Shown in pieces: positions 15,632-24,390 of a stretch of 64,000 nucleotides of DNA (the first letter of the stretch is position 1; each line of letters opens with the position of its first letter). Origin of the DNA: CAZNSX01 sp964575845 (GTDB taxonomy: Bacteria; UBA8248; CAZNSX01). Under the pieces are notes generated by a model. The model was not told where the DNA came from and did not search any database. It was given only the letters and a program-made list of their open reading frames with translations. The position numbers and the translations under genes are program-made. The stretch lies in NCBI GenBank assembly GCA_964575845.1, contig CAZNSX010000006.1, forward strand, positions 124,001-188,000, given 5' to 3'.

Positions 15632-16789
15632 CTAGGCTGGCTCCGCCCTCTCCCTCGGCACATAGGCCCAGCCCTCCATGAGGCGGCGGGCCGTGCGGCC
15701 GATGGTGGCGCTCTCAAGCCTGAGTTCTCTTCCTTCCCTCGTGTAGCTCACGCCCACGGCCATCTTGCCTGAGGGGTGGCCCAATACCACCTCCTCTCCA
15801 GGGTCCTCCCTGGCAAGCTCATGGGCAAGGGTGCCGGGGAGCCTCGCCGCCGCGGCCGTGGGGATGGCACCCGTTACGGCATAGGCGGGATGGGGGGTCT
15901 GCATGGACATGACGCGGGCGGTGAGGTGGATATCTTCTTCCCTTACTTCCCTTCCCCAGCTATCCAGGTAGGTCTGGGGAGGGGAGAGAAACGCGACCTT
16001 GGGCACCGACGGGCTCAAGGAGGTGGCGTCCTTCCTGTCGGCCACAATGCCCAAGAGCTCGCAGGCAATGCTCCTCACCTCCTCCAGGGTTTCAAGCGCG
16101 TCCTTCCTCCGGGAGAGTTCCTCGGGAAGCTCCCTCCCCGCTAGCCCCAGGTCCTCCGCCCGCAGCAATACGATAGGGTTCCCCGCATCGAGGATTGTGG
16201 CCTCAAGCTCCCTCCCGTCTTTGAGCTTAACCCTATCAAGAGGCCTTCCCGTGGGAAGCAGTTTTCCCGTGAGGGACCCCCCTGGTTCAAAGAAGCTCAG
16301 CATTATCTCGGCCCCCGTGCCCGGAACCCCGGCTATCTCGTAATCCCCCTCATATAAGACCCTTCCTTCCCTAACGGGAACCTTGGCGTGGATCATCTTC
16401 TTCGTGTTGACATTGAAGATCCTCACCAGGGTCTCGGGCTCCCTCGCTTGCACGAGCCCCTCCTCTATGGCGAAGGGGCCCACGGCTGAGCTTAGATTGC
16501 CGCAGTTTTCATGGTAGTGGATAAAGGCCTTCTTTATGGAGACCTGCCCGAAGAGGTAGTCAACCTCTGCATCATCTCTCTCTGAGGGGGAGACCACGGC
16601 AAGCTTACTCGTCTGGTTGGTCGCCCCGCCGAGGCCGTCTATCTGCCGCGGGTCAGGGCTTCCGAAAAGGGCCAAGATTAAGGAATCCCTCTCTTTTCCC
16701 TCCTCGGGGAGGTCTTTAAGATGCAAGAAGACCCCTTTGCTCGTGCCCCCTCGCATCAGAACGCAGGCAATCTTGAGAGGCGGTTTCAT
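15632..16789 (-). CDS. PrpF-like isomerase family protein
   Basis: A protein of about 385 residues of the PrpF family (diaminopimelate-epimerase fold). The signature opening IACVLMRGGTSKGVFLHLKD and the GGATNQTSKLA and ENCGNLSSAVGP regions are present. PrpF isomerises 2-methylaconitate; relatives act on methylitaconate or 4-oxalomesaconate. I prefer the ATG at 16789 because the family motif follows at once; an upstream in-frame ATG at 16834 adds 15 residues of no evident homology. It shares strand and neighbourhood with the MmgE/PrpD gene, with the methyltransferase between them. Confidence 0.85.
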   Translation of the reverse strand: MKPPLKIACVLMRGGTSKGVFLHLKDLPEEGKERDSLILALFGSPDPRQIDGLGGATNQTSKLAVVSPSERDDAEVDYLFGQVSIKKAFIHYHENCGNLSSAVGPFAIEEGLVQAREPETLVRIFNVNTKKMIHAKVPVREGRVLYEGDYEIAGVPGTGAEIMLSFFEPGGSLTGKLLPTGRPLDRVKLKDGRELEATILDAGNPIVLLRAEDLGLAGRELPEELSRRKDALETLEEVRSIACELLGIVADRKDATSLSPSVPKVAFLSPPQTYLDSWGREVREEDIHLTARVMSMQTPHPAYAVTGAIPTAAAARLPGTLAHELAREDPGEEVVLGHPSGKMAVGVSYTREGRELRLESATIGRTARRLMEGWAYVPRERAEPA

Positions 16790-17127
16790 ATCGGAAAGAA
16801 CCCTTATGCCAGAAGCACTGATATCATATATCACATGGGCGGACGGGACTCAATTTTCTAATAGATGGAGCCCTCTCAGGGCTGATTTACCCATCCAGGT
16901 CAGGGGTCTCACGCCCAAGGCCAGAACCTCCTCTGCATTTCTTTCATGGTTGACATTGAACCGAAAAACCGGGTATTTAGTATTATTAGATTAAGCGCCA
17001 GGCCGCCCCGGGCGCGGACGAGCAGCACGGGACATCGGGCGGCTGGCCTTCCCGCAAGGGGTTTCGTGCTGCCTTCCCACCCACTTTGCCGGTCTTTTCT
17101 TCTGTCTTAATTTAAGGAGCGGCGAAC

Positions 17128-17826
17128 ATGGCCCAGGTGTTCAAGACGGCCCGCGAGGCCATCCACGACATCGAGGATGGCGCAAGCATAATGGTGGGGA
17201 GCTTCGGCATCTGCGGCGCTCCTGAGAACCTGCTGGCCGCCCTCAAGGAGCGGGGTACCAAGAACCTCACCGTCATCAGCAACGCCGCGGGGATTGACGA
17301 TTGGGGCGTGGGGGTCCTTTTTCACAAGCGCCAGGTGAGGAAGATGATAGCGAGCCGCATCGGGGCCAATAAGCTCTATGAAGAGCTCTTCCTTGCAGGC
17401 GAGCTGGAGGTTGAGCTCATTCCCCAGGGCACCTTCGTCGAAAGGATGCGGGCCGGGGGCGCAGGCATCGGCGGCTTCTACACCCCTGTGGGAGTGGGAA
17501 CGGTGGTTGAGGAGGGGAAGGAGAAAAAGGTTATTGACGGTGTGGAATACCTTCTGGAGTTCCCCCTCAAGGCCGATTTCGCCCTTGTCAAGGCCTGGCG
17601 GGGGGACCCGATGGGAAACCTCATCTACCGGAAGAGCGCAAGGAACTTCAACCCCGTGATGGCCACGGCAGTCCGAGTGACCATAGCCGAGGTGGAGGAG
17701 CTTGTGGGCGTGGGCGACCTGGAGCCCGACCATATTCATACGCCGGGCATCTTCGTGCATCGCATCCTCCAGGGGGAGCGGTTCGAGAAGCGGATAGAGA
17801 TCCTGAAGACCCGTCCAAAGGCGTGA
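17128..17826 (+). CDS. 3-oxoacid CoA-transferase, subunit A
   Basis: A 232-residue family I CoA-transferase alpha subunit (AtoD/ScoA/PcaI-like). The signature GSFGICGAPENLLAAL is present, followed by NAAGIDDWGVGVL, with FYTPVGVGT further on. It transfers CoA between an acyl-CoA and a free 3-oxo acid together with subunit B, which follows after 13 bp, and a thiolase comes next. The set would activate and cleave 3-oxo acids such as acetoacetate or 3-oxoadipate. AAGGAG precedes the ATG at good distance. Confidence 0.92.
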   Translation: MAQVFKTAREAIHDIEDGASIMVGSFGICGAPENLLAALKERGTKNLTVISNAAGIDDWGVGVLFHKRQVRKMIASRIGANKLYEELFLAGELEVELIPQGTFVERMRAGGAGIGGFYTPVGVGTVVEEGKEKKVIDGVEYLLEFPLKADFALVKAWRGDPMGNLIYRKSARNFNPVMATAVRVTIAEVEELVGVGDLEPDHIHTPGIFVHRILQGERFEKRIEILKTRPKA

Positions 17827-17839
17827 GGAGGTGGCGGCC

Positions 17840-18496
17840 ATGCCCCTTACTAGAGACCAGATAGCAAGGAGGGCTGCCCAGGAGCTAAAGCCGGGCTACT
17901 ATGTCAACCTCGGCCTCGGAATACCCACACTCGTGGCGAATTATCTCCCCCCCGATAAAGGCGTAATAATCCAGTCAGAGAACGGCATCCTGGGCCTGGG
18001 GCCTTTTCCCACCGAGGATGATGTTGACCCCGACCTTGTGAATGCCACCAAGGAGACCGTTACGGTCATCCCCGGAGCCTCCTTCTTCGATAGCGCCCTC
18101 TCCTTTGCCATGATCCGGGGAGGGCACGTGGACGTCACAATCCTGGGCGCCATGCAGGTGGCCGAAAACGGGGACCTTGCCAACTGGATGATCCCGGGCC
18201 AGATGGCCACAGGGATGGGCGGTGCCATGGACCTCGTGGTGGGAGCCAAGAAGGTGCTCATCACCATGGAGCATGTGACCAAGAAGGGAACGCCCAAGAT
18301 ATTGAAACGCTGCACCCTTCCTCTCACTGGCAAGGGGGTGGTGGACCTCATCATAACGGACCTCTGTGTGATGGAGGTGACCGGGAAGGGTCTCTTCCTC
18401 AATGAGCTCGCCCCCGGGGTGACGGTAGAGGATGTCAGGGCCAAGACAGAGGCCACCTTCTCGGTGAGTGAAGACCTCAAGGAGATAGAGCTCTAG
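17840..18496 (+). CDS. 3-oxoacid CoA-transferase, subunit B
   Basis: A 218-residue beta subunit. The catalytic glutamate lies in QSENGILGLGP, and YYVNLGLGIPTLVANY and TGMGGAMDLV are family stretches. I start it at the ATG at 17840, which has GGAGG eight bases upstream; a GTG at 17831 is too close to that site. It forms the active enzyme with subunit A, whose stop codon is 13 bp upstream. The thiolase gene follows after 34 bp, so all three are probably co-transcribed. Confidence 0.92.
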   Translation: MPLTRDQIARRAAQELKPGYYVNLGLGIPTLVANYLPPDKGVIIQSENGILGLGPFPTEDDVDPDLVNATKETVTVIPGASFFDSALSFAMIRGGHVDVTILGAMQVAENGDLANWMIPGQMATGMGGAMDLVVGAKKVLITMEHVTKKGTPKILKRCTLPLTGKGVVDLIITDLCVMEVTGKGLFLNELAPGVTVEDVRAKTEATFSVSEDLKEIEL

Positions 18497-18530
18497 CCCT
18501 AATTCTTTTTTCCCAGCAGGAGGACATCCG

Positions 18531-19706
18531 ATGGGAGAGGCAGTGATCATCAGTGCCGCACGCACCGCAGTGGGCCGCTTCGGAGGGGCCTTGAGGGACG
18601 TGAGCGACCTTGACCTTGGGATAGCCGTGGTAAAGGCCGCGATGGAGCGGGCGGGCATAACCGGAGAGGACGTGGATGAGGCCATCATGGGCCAGAGCAA
18701 CCGCACGGGAGCCCTCCCCGCCAATCCTACCCGCGTCATCTGCGCCATGGCGGGGGTTCCCATCGAGAAGCCGGAGTTCACCATTAATAAGCACTGCGGC
18801 ACGAGCATCCGGGCTGTCTCTCTGGCCTCCCAGATAATCAAGGCGGGGGATGCCGACTGCATCATCGCGGGCGGAGTTGAGACCATGAGCCGGGCCGCCT
18901 ATCTGCTGCCCCAGGCCAGATGGGGCTACAGGCTCGGCCACGGGGAGATAAGGGATCAGCTCGTCCTCTTTGACCCCATCTGCGGCCTCACAATGGGGCA
19001 GACCGCGGAGAAGATGGCCGAGGAGTTTAAGATCTCGCGGGCGGACCAGGATGAATACGCATGTATGTCGGAGAACCGGGCCGAGAGGGCCCAGAAGGAA
19101 GGATACTTCAAGAGTCAGATCGTGGCTATACCCATAAGGGGGAAGACGGGTGAGTCGCTCTTTGAGCAGGATGAGACCCCCCGCCACGGGACAACGATGG
19201 AGAGCCTCTCCAAGCTGAAGCCCGTGTTCAAGGAAGGGGGAACTGTTACAGCAGGGAACTCCTCCAAAATGAATGACGGGGCGGGGGCAATCGTGGTCAT
19301 GAGCGAGGAGAAGGCAAAGCGCATGGGCAGAAAGCCAATGGCCCGCATCATGGGCTACGCCTCTGCAGGCGTGGAGCCAGCCTTCATGGGCCTTGGGCCT
19401 GTGCCGGCCACCCGGGCGGCCCTCAAGAAGACCGGCCTCTCCCTCGATGACATTGACCTCGTCGAGCTCAACGAAGCCTTCGCCGTTCAGGCCCTTAAAT
19501 GCATCAGGGATCTCGGCCTGGATATAGAGAAGACAAACGTCAATGGCGGTGCCGTTGCGCTGGGCCATCCCATCGCGGCCACAGGCTCTGTCATTTTCAC
19601 TAAGCTTCTCTACGAGCTCGAACGTCAGAAGAAGAGGCTCGGGCTTGCCACGATGTGCATAGGGGGAGGGCAGGGAATAGCCCTGATAGTGGAAAGGGTG
19701 GAGTAG
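18531..19706 (+). CDS. Acetyl-CoA acetyltransferase / 3-ketoacyl-CoA thiolase
   Basis: A 391-residue thiolase with the complete catalytic set: nucleophilic Cys in NKHCGTSIRAVSL (near residue 88), His in GGAVALGHPIAATG, and second Cys in MCIGGGQGIA. It condenses or cleaves acetyl units on CoA. As the last gene after the CoA-transferase pair, it would cleave the 3-ketoacyl-CoA made there. The start has a GGAGG site. Chain-length preference cannot be read from sequence. Confidence 0.93.
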   Translation: MGEAVIISAARTAVGRFGGALRDVSDLDLGIAVVKAAMERAGITGEDVDEAIMGQSNRTGALPANPTRVICAMAGVPIEKPEFTINKHCGTSIRAVSLASQIIKAGDADCIIAGGVETMSRAAYLLPQARWGYRLGHGEIRDQLVLFDPICGLTMGQTAEKMAEEFKISRADQDEYACMSENRAERAQKEGYFKSQIVAIPIRGKTGESLFEQDETPRHGTTMESLSKLKPVFKEGGTVTAGNSSKMNDGAGAIVVMSEEKAKRMGRKPMARIMGYASAGVEPAFMGLGPVPATRAALKKTGLSLDDIDLVELNEAFAVQALKCIRDLGLDIEKTNVNGGAVALGHPIAATGSVIFTKLLYELERQKKRLGLATMCIGGGQGIALIVERVE

Positions 19707-19795
19707 GCTAATAGCTTCAGCTAAAGGGAAGGCCGGAAGGTTATTGCGGCGTTCCCTCTTGCGGATTCAACTGACGGCGTGGTGCCCCCGGTCCC

Positions 19796-20248
19796 TCAGT
19801 TCTCGGACAGGATTACCTCCTCATAGAGCCCCTCGAGCATAGCCTTATGGTTCAGTTCCTCCTGCCTGAGTCTTTCGAAGAGGCTGCGCAGTCCGCCGTC
19901 CCCGGCCTGGGAAAGCATCTTTGCGTAAAAATTGGCCGCCTTTTCCTCCCGCTTCATGGCGAAAATCAGGATTTCCTGAAGGCCTGACTCAGGGTTAATA
20001 GGCTTATCAATCAGGAACTCTGTTATATGGAGCTCCTGCTTTACCAGAAGCTCCGGCCAGCTCTTCGTTGCCTTCACCTTGCGGATGAACTCGCAGTGTT
20101 TTAGCTCCTCCTCGGCCAGCTCCCTGAGAAGCACCCTGCCTCCCGGGTTTTTAACGGCGTCGCTGGCCCTGGCGTAAAAGTCGTGAGCTTCTTGCTCCTT
20201 ATCGAGAGCTTTCTGCAGGATCTCCTCTATGCCGAGCTCTTCCATCAT
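19796..20248 (-). CDS. Ferritin-like / rubrerythrin-type diiron protein
   Basis: A protein of about 150 residues forming a four-helix bundle. Diiron-ligand motifs appear twice: E-(x)n in DKEQEAHDFYARA with EEELKHCEFI, and MKREEKAANFYAKM with RQEELNHKAML. No rubredoxin-type CxxC domain is attached, so it is of the erythrin/DUF2202-like group. Such proteins remove peroxide or store iron in anaerobes. I choose the ATG at 20248 over the upstream TTG at 20302 because a GGGAGG element lies beside the former. It is monocistronic. Confidence 0.82.
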   Translation of the reverse strand: MMEELGIEEILQKALDKEQEAHDFYARASDAVKNPGGRVLLRELAEEELKHCEFIRKVKATKSWPELLVKQELHITEFLIDKPINPESGLQEILIFAMKREEKAANFYAKMLSQAGDGGLRSLFERLRQEELNHKAMLEGLYEEVILSEN

Positions 20249-20432
20249 TCCTCCCCATAGCGCGCTTTCAATCCAGTCGCGGGAAAAATTTTCAGGCCTC
20301 AAAGGAAAGACCCAAATGCAACCAACTATCTATAATCCAGATCCACGCCGCTTCCTCCTTCGTCAAGAGAATATTTTCTGACCGCAAGAAAGAAGTGGGG
20401 GCTCACTCTTTCTCACCTTACCCTCAGCCCTA

Positions 20433-21650
20433 TCAAGGAACCGCCTGGGCACCTTTTGCCGCGAGCTCACCCTCGATGAGCCCCGAGATCCACTCCGCCT
20501 GGGCGCGCCAGCTATAGCCGGAGGCGATGGAGCGCCGCCACTTTGCGGCTGCGGCTATCCTCGCCCCATCCTCTCCCTCCCTCAGGGCTTCCTCGATTTG
20601 GGCGAGGAATTCACTCTTATCCCTTGCTATGCGGACGAGCTCGCCGTACTTCGTGTTGAACTCCCGCATGAAGGGAAAGTCAGTTGAGACCACGGGCTTG
20701 CCCATGGCGAGGTACTCCGGGAGCTTGGTGGGTACCACGGTCTCGGTGAGATGCCATACCCTGTAGGGGATGAGGCAGATGTCGAACGCGGCGAGGAAGG
20801 AGGGGATGCGCTCATGCGGCTGGTTATGGATGAGGTGCACATTTGAGTGGCGCCTCAGGAGGGCCACGTCCGTGGCCACAAGGCCCACGAGCACGAGTTG
20901 CCACCCGGGGCTGGCCTCGGCTATCCAGGAGAGGAGTTCCACATCCAGGTGCTTATGGAGGGCTCCCGTATAGCCCAGGAGGGGTCCCTCAAGGTTCTCC
21001 AGATCCGGGGGCCTCCGGACCCCGGCCTCGGGGTTGAAAAGACTGAGGTTGACGCTCGGGTAGGTACGGTAAACCTTCCGCGTGAACCCACGGTAATAGT
21101 TGCAGAGCTTATCTGTCCAGGCAAAGACGAGGTCAGCTCTCTCTAGAAGCTCTCTCTCTGAGCGCTGGATGACCTCGTCCCCTCCAGAGAGTTCGAGAAA
21201 GTCGATGAGATTGTAATAGATCACCACAGAGCCCTTCCCCTCCAGGGCGGAGATTAGGTCGAGGGCCGCTGGGGTGGGAAGCCAAGTTATTAATATAGGG
21301 TCTTGCCTGAGGGTTCTCTTGATCTCCTTCAGACTCTTCCGCCAGAGAAGCCTATTTATCCGACGCCCCATACCCCCCCGGGCCCAGGGGAAGAAGAGTG
21401 GGGTATAGATGGTAAGGTTCTCCCCCTCCCGCCTCAGGCCCCTAAGGCCCCGCCAGAAAAGGTGCTTCAGCCGGTCGGCGACCCGCTCCGCATCATAGTG
21501 AAGGAGCTTCGGCGCCCGCAGGCCCGTGTTCTCGATGTAGAGGACCGAGTTTCCATTGCGGGCGAAGATGCTCATGAGCTCATGCTGCGTCTGCCAGTTG
21601 ACATCCCAATCGATGGATGATACGCAGACGATACTTCTGCCCTTAAGCAT
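20433..21650 (-). CDS. Glycosyltransferase, GT4-like (GT-B fold)
   Basis: A protein of about 405 residues. Rossmann halves are evident: SIVCVSSIDWDVNWQTQHEL at the N-terminus and GPLLGYTGALHKHLDVELL opening the second. The nucleotide-sugar site is ICLIPYRVWHLTETVVPTKLP followed by EYLAMGKPVVST. This is typical of retaining glycosyltransferases that build surface polysaccharides or glycolipids. The ATG at 21650 has a GGGAG site, so the 20 residues upstream of it are probably not translated. No other polysaccharide gene is near. Sugar and acceptor are unknown. Confidence 0.85.
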   Translation of the reverse strand: MLKGRSIVCVSSIDWDVNWQTQHELMSIFARNGNSVLYIENTGLRAPKLLHYDAERVADRLKHLFWRGLRGLRREGENLTIYTPLFFPWARGGMGRRINRLLWRKSLKEIKRTLRQDPILITWLPTPAALDLISALEGKGSVVIYYNLIDFLELSGGDEVIQRSERELLERADLVFAWTDKLCNYYRGFTRKVYRTYPSVNLSLFNPEAGVRRPPDLENLEGPLLGYTGALHKHLDVELLSWIAEASPGWQLVLVGLVATDVALLRRHSNVHLIHNQPHERIPSFLAAFDICLIPYRVWHLTETVVPTKLPEYLAMGKPVVSTDFPFMREFNTKYGELVRIARDKSEFLAQIEEALREGEDGARIAAAAKWRRSIASGYSWRAQAEWISGLIEGELAAKGAQAVP

Positions 21651-21817
21651 TACGGTCACTCCCAGGTAATGAGAAAATATGAAGCCTATCTGATTATAGC
21701 ATCGGCTCAAAGCTTCACTCCAGCCCTACCTCAGGCTGAAAATGCCTTGACATGAATCGGGGCTTGGGTTTCTTATGTCTTATTATTTAGTGGTGGCGGA
21801 ATCTCTCGGGTGAGGAC

Positions 21818-24385
21818 ATGAAGATCAAGCTAAAAAACGGCCTTACGGTCATCTATGAGAGGTGGGAGGGGGCACCTGCCGCAGCCCTCAACCTCTGGGT
21901 AAAGGCGGGGAGCCGGAACGAGAGGAAAGAGGAGGCCGGCATCTCCCACCTCATCGAGCACATGATATTCAAGGGAACGGAGAGGCGGGGAGTCGGGGAG
22001 CTGGCCCGAGAGGTGGAGTCCTCGGGCGGCGAGGTGAATGCCTTCACTTCCTTAGATTCTACCGTGTACTACATTACCCTTCCAGTTCCCTTCTCGGAGT
22101 GGGGCCTGGACCTCCTGGCCGAGGCGATAGAGCGGCCCGCGATGGACGCGGGGGAGCTAGACCTGGAGCGTGAGGTGGTGGTGGCCGAGATAAGAGGGGG
22201 TATGGACCAGCCCTCCCGCCGACTTCAAAATGAGCTGCTGGCTACCTGCTACAGGCAGCATCCCTATGGGAGACCAGTTATCGGCTACGAGAGAACCCTT
22301 CACCGATTGGGGAGGGGGGACCTCCAAAGCTACCTGAGACGCTGGTATCGCCCCTCGAATATGGTGTTGGCGGTCGTGGGAGACCTCGAAGAGAAGAAGG
22401 CCCTTTCCTTGATAAAGGGAGCTTTCGCCTCTATCAGTGGAGGCATCCCCCCCCGCCTGAAACTCCGGCCCGAGCCCCCTCAGAGGGCCTTCAGGTGGAA
22501 GCTCGTGGAGGGGAAATTCCATGTGGCACACCTGGACCTGGCTTTCAGAATCCCACATCTCTTTCATCCGGATATCGCGGCCCTGGATGTACTGGGAGCT
22601 CTCCTGGGCCAGGGGGAGAGCTCCCTCCTCTACCGGGAGGTCAAGGAGGAGCGAGGCCTTGTGGATACCATATCCGCCTATGCCTATACCCCCCTGGACC
22701 CCGGATTGCTCATAGTGGGGAGTACATTTGAGCCTGAGATTCTTTCCCGGGCTCTGGAGGCAACGCTGGAGGTGATCTTTCGCCTCAGGCGGGAGAGGGC
22801 GGGGGAGGCGGACCTTGAGCGGGCAAAGGTCCAGGTGGAGAGCGACCTCATCTACCAGAAGGAGACCGTCCAGGGCCGGGCAAGGGCGCTGGCCTATTTT
22901 GAAGCCATGATGGGAGGACCCGAAAAGGAGGACCATTATCTCACAGCCATCCGTAGGGTGAGCTCTGAAGACATAACGAGGGTGGCAAGATGCTACCTGG
23001 AACCTCGCCACCTCTCGGTCGCCTGCCTTCTTCCCCAGGGGAGGGCGCCCGAGGCCCGGGAGCTTCGCTCTGCCGTCGGCCAGGTGTGGAGGGGGTGCAT
23101 GACGATAAAGACCCCTTCCCGGCGGGACACTTCCGTGCGGCGCCACCTTTTTCCCAATGGGTTGACCCTTTTGGTCAAGGAGAGGGCTGAATCTCCTACC
23201 GTGACCATGCGCGCCGCCTTTCTCGGGGGCCAGCGCTTCGAGCGAAAGGAAACGAGCGGCATCAGCAACTTTGTGGCCGAGATGCTCGATAGGGGGACCC
23301 TCCGCCTCAAGGCCGGGGAGCTTTCTCATCGGATGGAATCTATCGGGGGGGGGCTCGAGGGATTCTCAGGACGCAACAGCTTCGGCCTTGCAGGAGAGTT
23401 CCTGAGCCGCCGCCTAGAGGAGGGGCTTGACCTTTTCACTGAGGTGCTCCTCGAGCCTGCATTTGATGAGAAGGAGGTGGCCAAGGCCCGCCGCGACATC
23501 ATGGCGGAACTCCGCCGCCAGAAGGATAACCTCCCCCGGTCCGCGTTCAGGCTTTTTGCCCGAGCCCTCTACGGACCGCACCCCTACGGGATGGAACTCC
23601 TCGGGACCACTTCCACCGTGAGGGCTCTTAGCCGGGAAGACCTGCTTGGCTACTGGCGCTCTTATGCCCTTTCTCGCAACATGGTCCTCTCAGTGGTGGG
23701 GGATGTGGATGCGGGAAGGGTGAAGGACCTTTTTGAGGGACGCCTTGGGAGTGTGGCCTCGAAAGCCTTCAGGCCGCCCAGGCCTAATCTTCCCCCCAGG
23801 CCCTCTGGCCAGCTTCTCCGGCAGAAGCTCAGGGACAAGGAGCAGGCCCACCTCATCCTGGGGTTTCTCGGCACGACCTTGAGCCACCCCGACCGCTACC
23901 CCCTGGCGGTGATGACGGAAGTTCTCTCGGCCCAGAGCGGAAGGCTTTTTCTCGAGCTCAGGGAGAAGCGAGGCCTTGCCTACGCTGTCAGCGCCTTCTC
24001 CCATGAGGGGATCGAGCCTGGCTCCTTGGGTGTCTATGCAGGGATTAACCCCGAGAGGGTAGGGGAAGTCCTGGCCGTCGTCAGGGAGGAGCTCGAGCGC
24101 CTCAGGGAGGAACTATTGCCCGTCGAGGAGTTGGAGCGTGCCAGGCGCCACCTCATCGGCACCTTTAAGATAGGCATTCAGCGTAATGCCGCCCTCGCCG
24201 CGGACTTGGCCTTTAATGAGCTCTATGGCCTCGGCTGCCGGGAGTACCTGCGTTATCCGGGTCGCATCGAGGCCGTGACGAGAGAGGAGGTAAGAAGGGT
24301 TGCCCGGCGCTACCTCAAGCCCGAAAACTCGGCCCTGGCCGTGGTCGGCCCAGGGGATAAGGGGTGGGTGAGTAGGGCCCCCTAA
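21818..24385 (+). CDS. M16-family (insulinase-like) zinc peptidase, two-domain fusion
   Basis: An 855-residue protein with two M16 repeats. The first carries the inverted zinc motif HLIEH (residues 44-48) and the downstream glutamate in LEREVVVAEI. The second half begins near residue 440 (FPNGLTLLVKERAESPTV) and has NFVAEM at the equivalent place, so it is catalytically inactive and serves as the partner domain. Together they make the clamshell normally formed by active and inactive subunits such as PqqF-like or processing peptidase pairs. There is no obvious signal peptide. Its stop codon is only 5 bp from the end of the convergent hflX gene. Confidence 0.9.
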   Translation: MKIKLKNGLTVIYERWEGAPAAALNLWVKAGSRNERKEEAGISHLIEHMIFKGTERRGVGELAREVESSGGEVNAFTSLDSTVYYITLPVPFSEWGLDLLAEAIERPAMDAGELDLEREVVVAEIRGGMDQPSRRLQNELLATCYRQHPYGRPVIGYERTLHRLGRGDLQSYLRRWYRPSNMVLAVVGDLEEKKALSLIKGAFASISGGIPPRLKLRPEPPQRAFRWKLVEGKFHVAHLDLAFRIPHLFHPDIAALDVLGALLGQGESSLLYREVKEERGLVDTISAYAYTPLDPGLLIVGSTFEPEILSRALEATLEVIFRLRRERAGEADLERAKVQVESDLIYQKETVQGRARALAYFEAMMGGPEKEDHYLTAIRRVSSEDITRVARCYLEPRHLSVACLLPQGRAPEARELRSAVGQVWRGCMTIKTPSRRDTSVRRHLFPNGLTLLVKERAESPTVTMRAAFLGGQRFERKETSGISNFVAEMLDRGTLRLKAGELSHRMESIGGGLEGFSGRNSFGLAGEFLSRRLEEGLDLFTEVLLEPAFDEKEVAKARRDIMAELRRQKDNLPRSAFRLFARALYGPHPYGMELLGTTSTVRALSREDLLGYWRSYALSRNMVLSVVGDVDAGRVKDLFEGRLGSVASKAFRPPRPNLPPRPSGQLLRQKLRDKEQAHLILGFLGTTLSHPDRYPLAVMTEVLSAQSGRLFLELREKRGLAYAVSAFSHEGIEPGSLGVYAGINPERVGEVLAVVREELERLREELLPVEELERARRHLIGTFKIGIQRNAALAADLAFNELYGLGCREYLRYPGRIEAVTREEVRRVARRYLKPENSALAVVGPGDKGWVSRAP

Positions 24386-24390
24386 CGGTC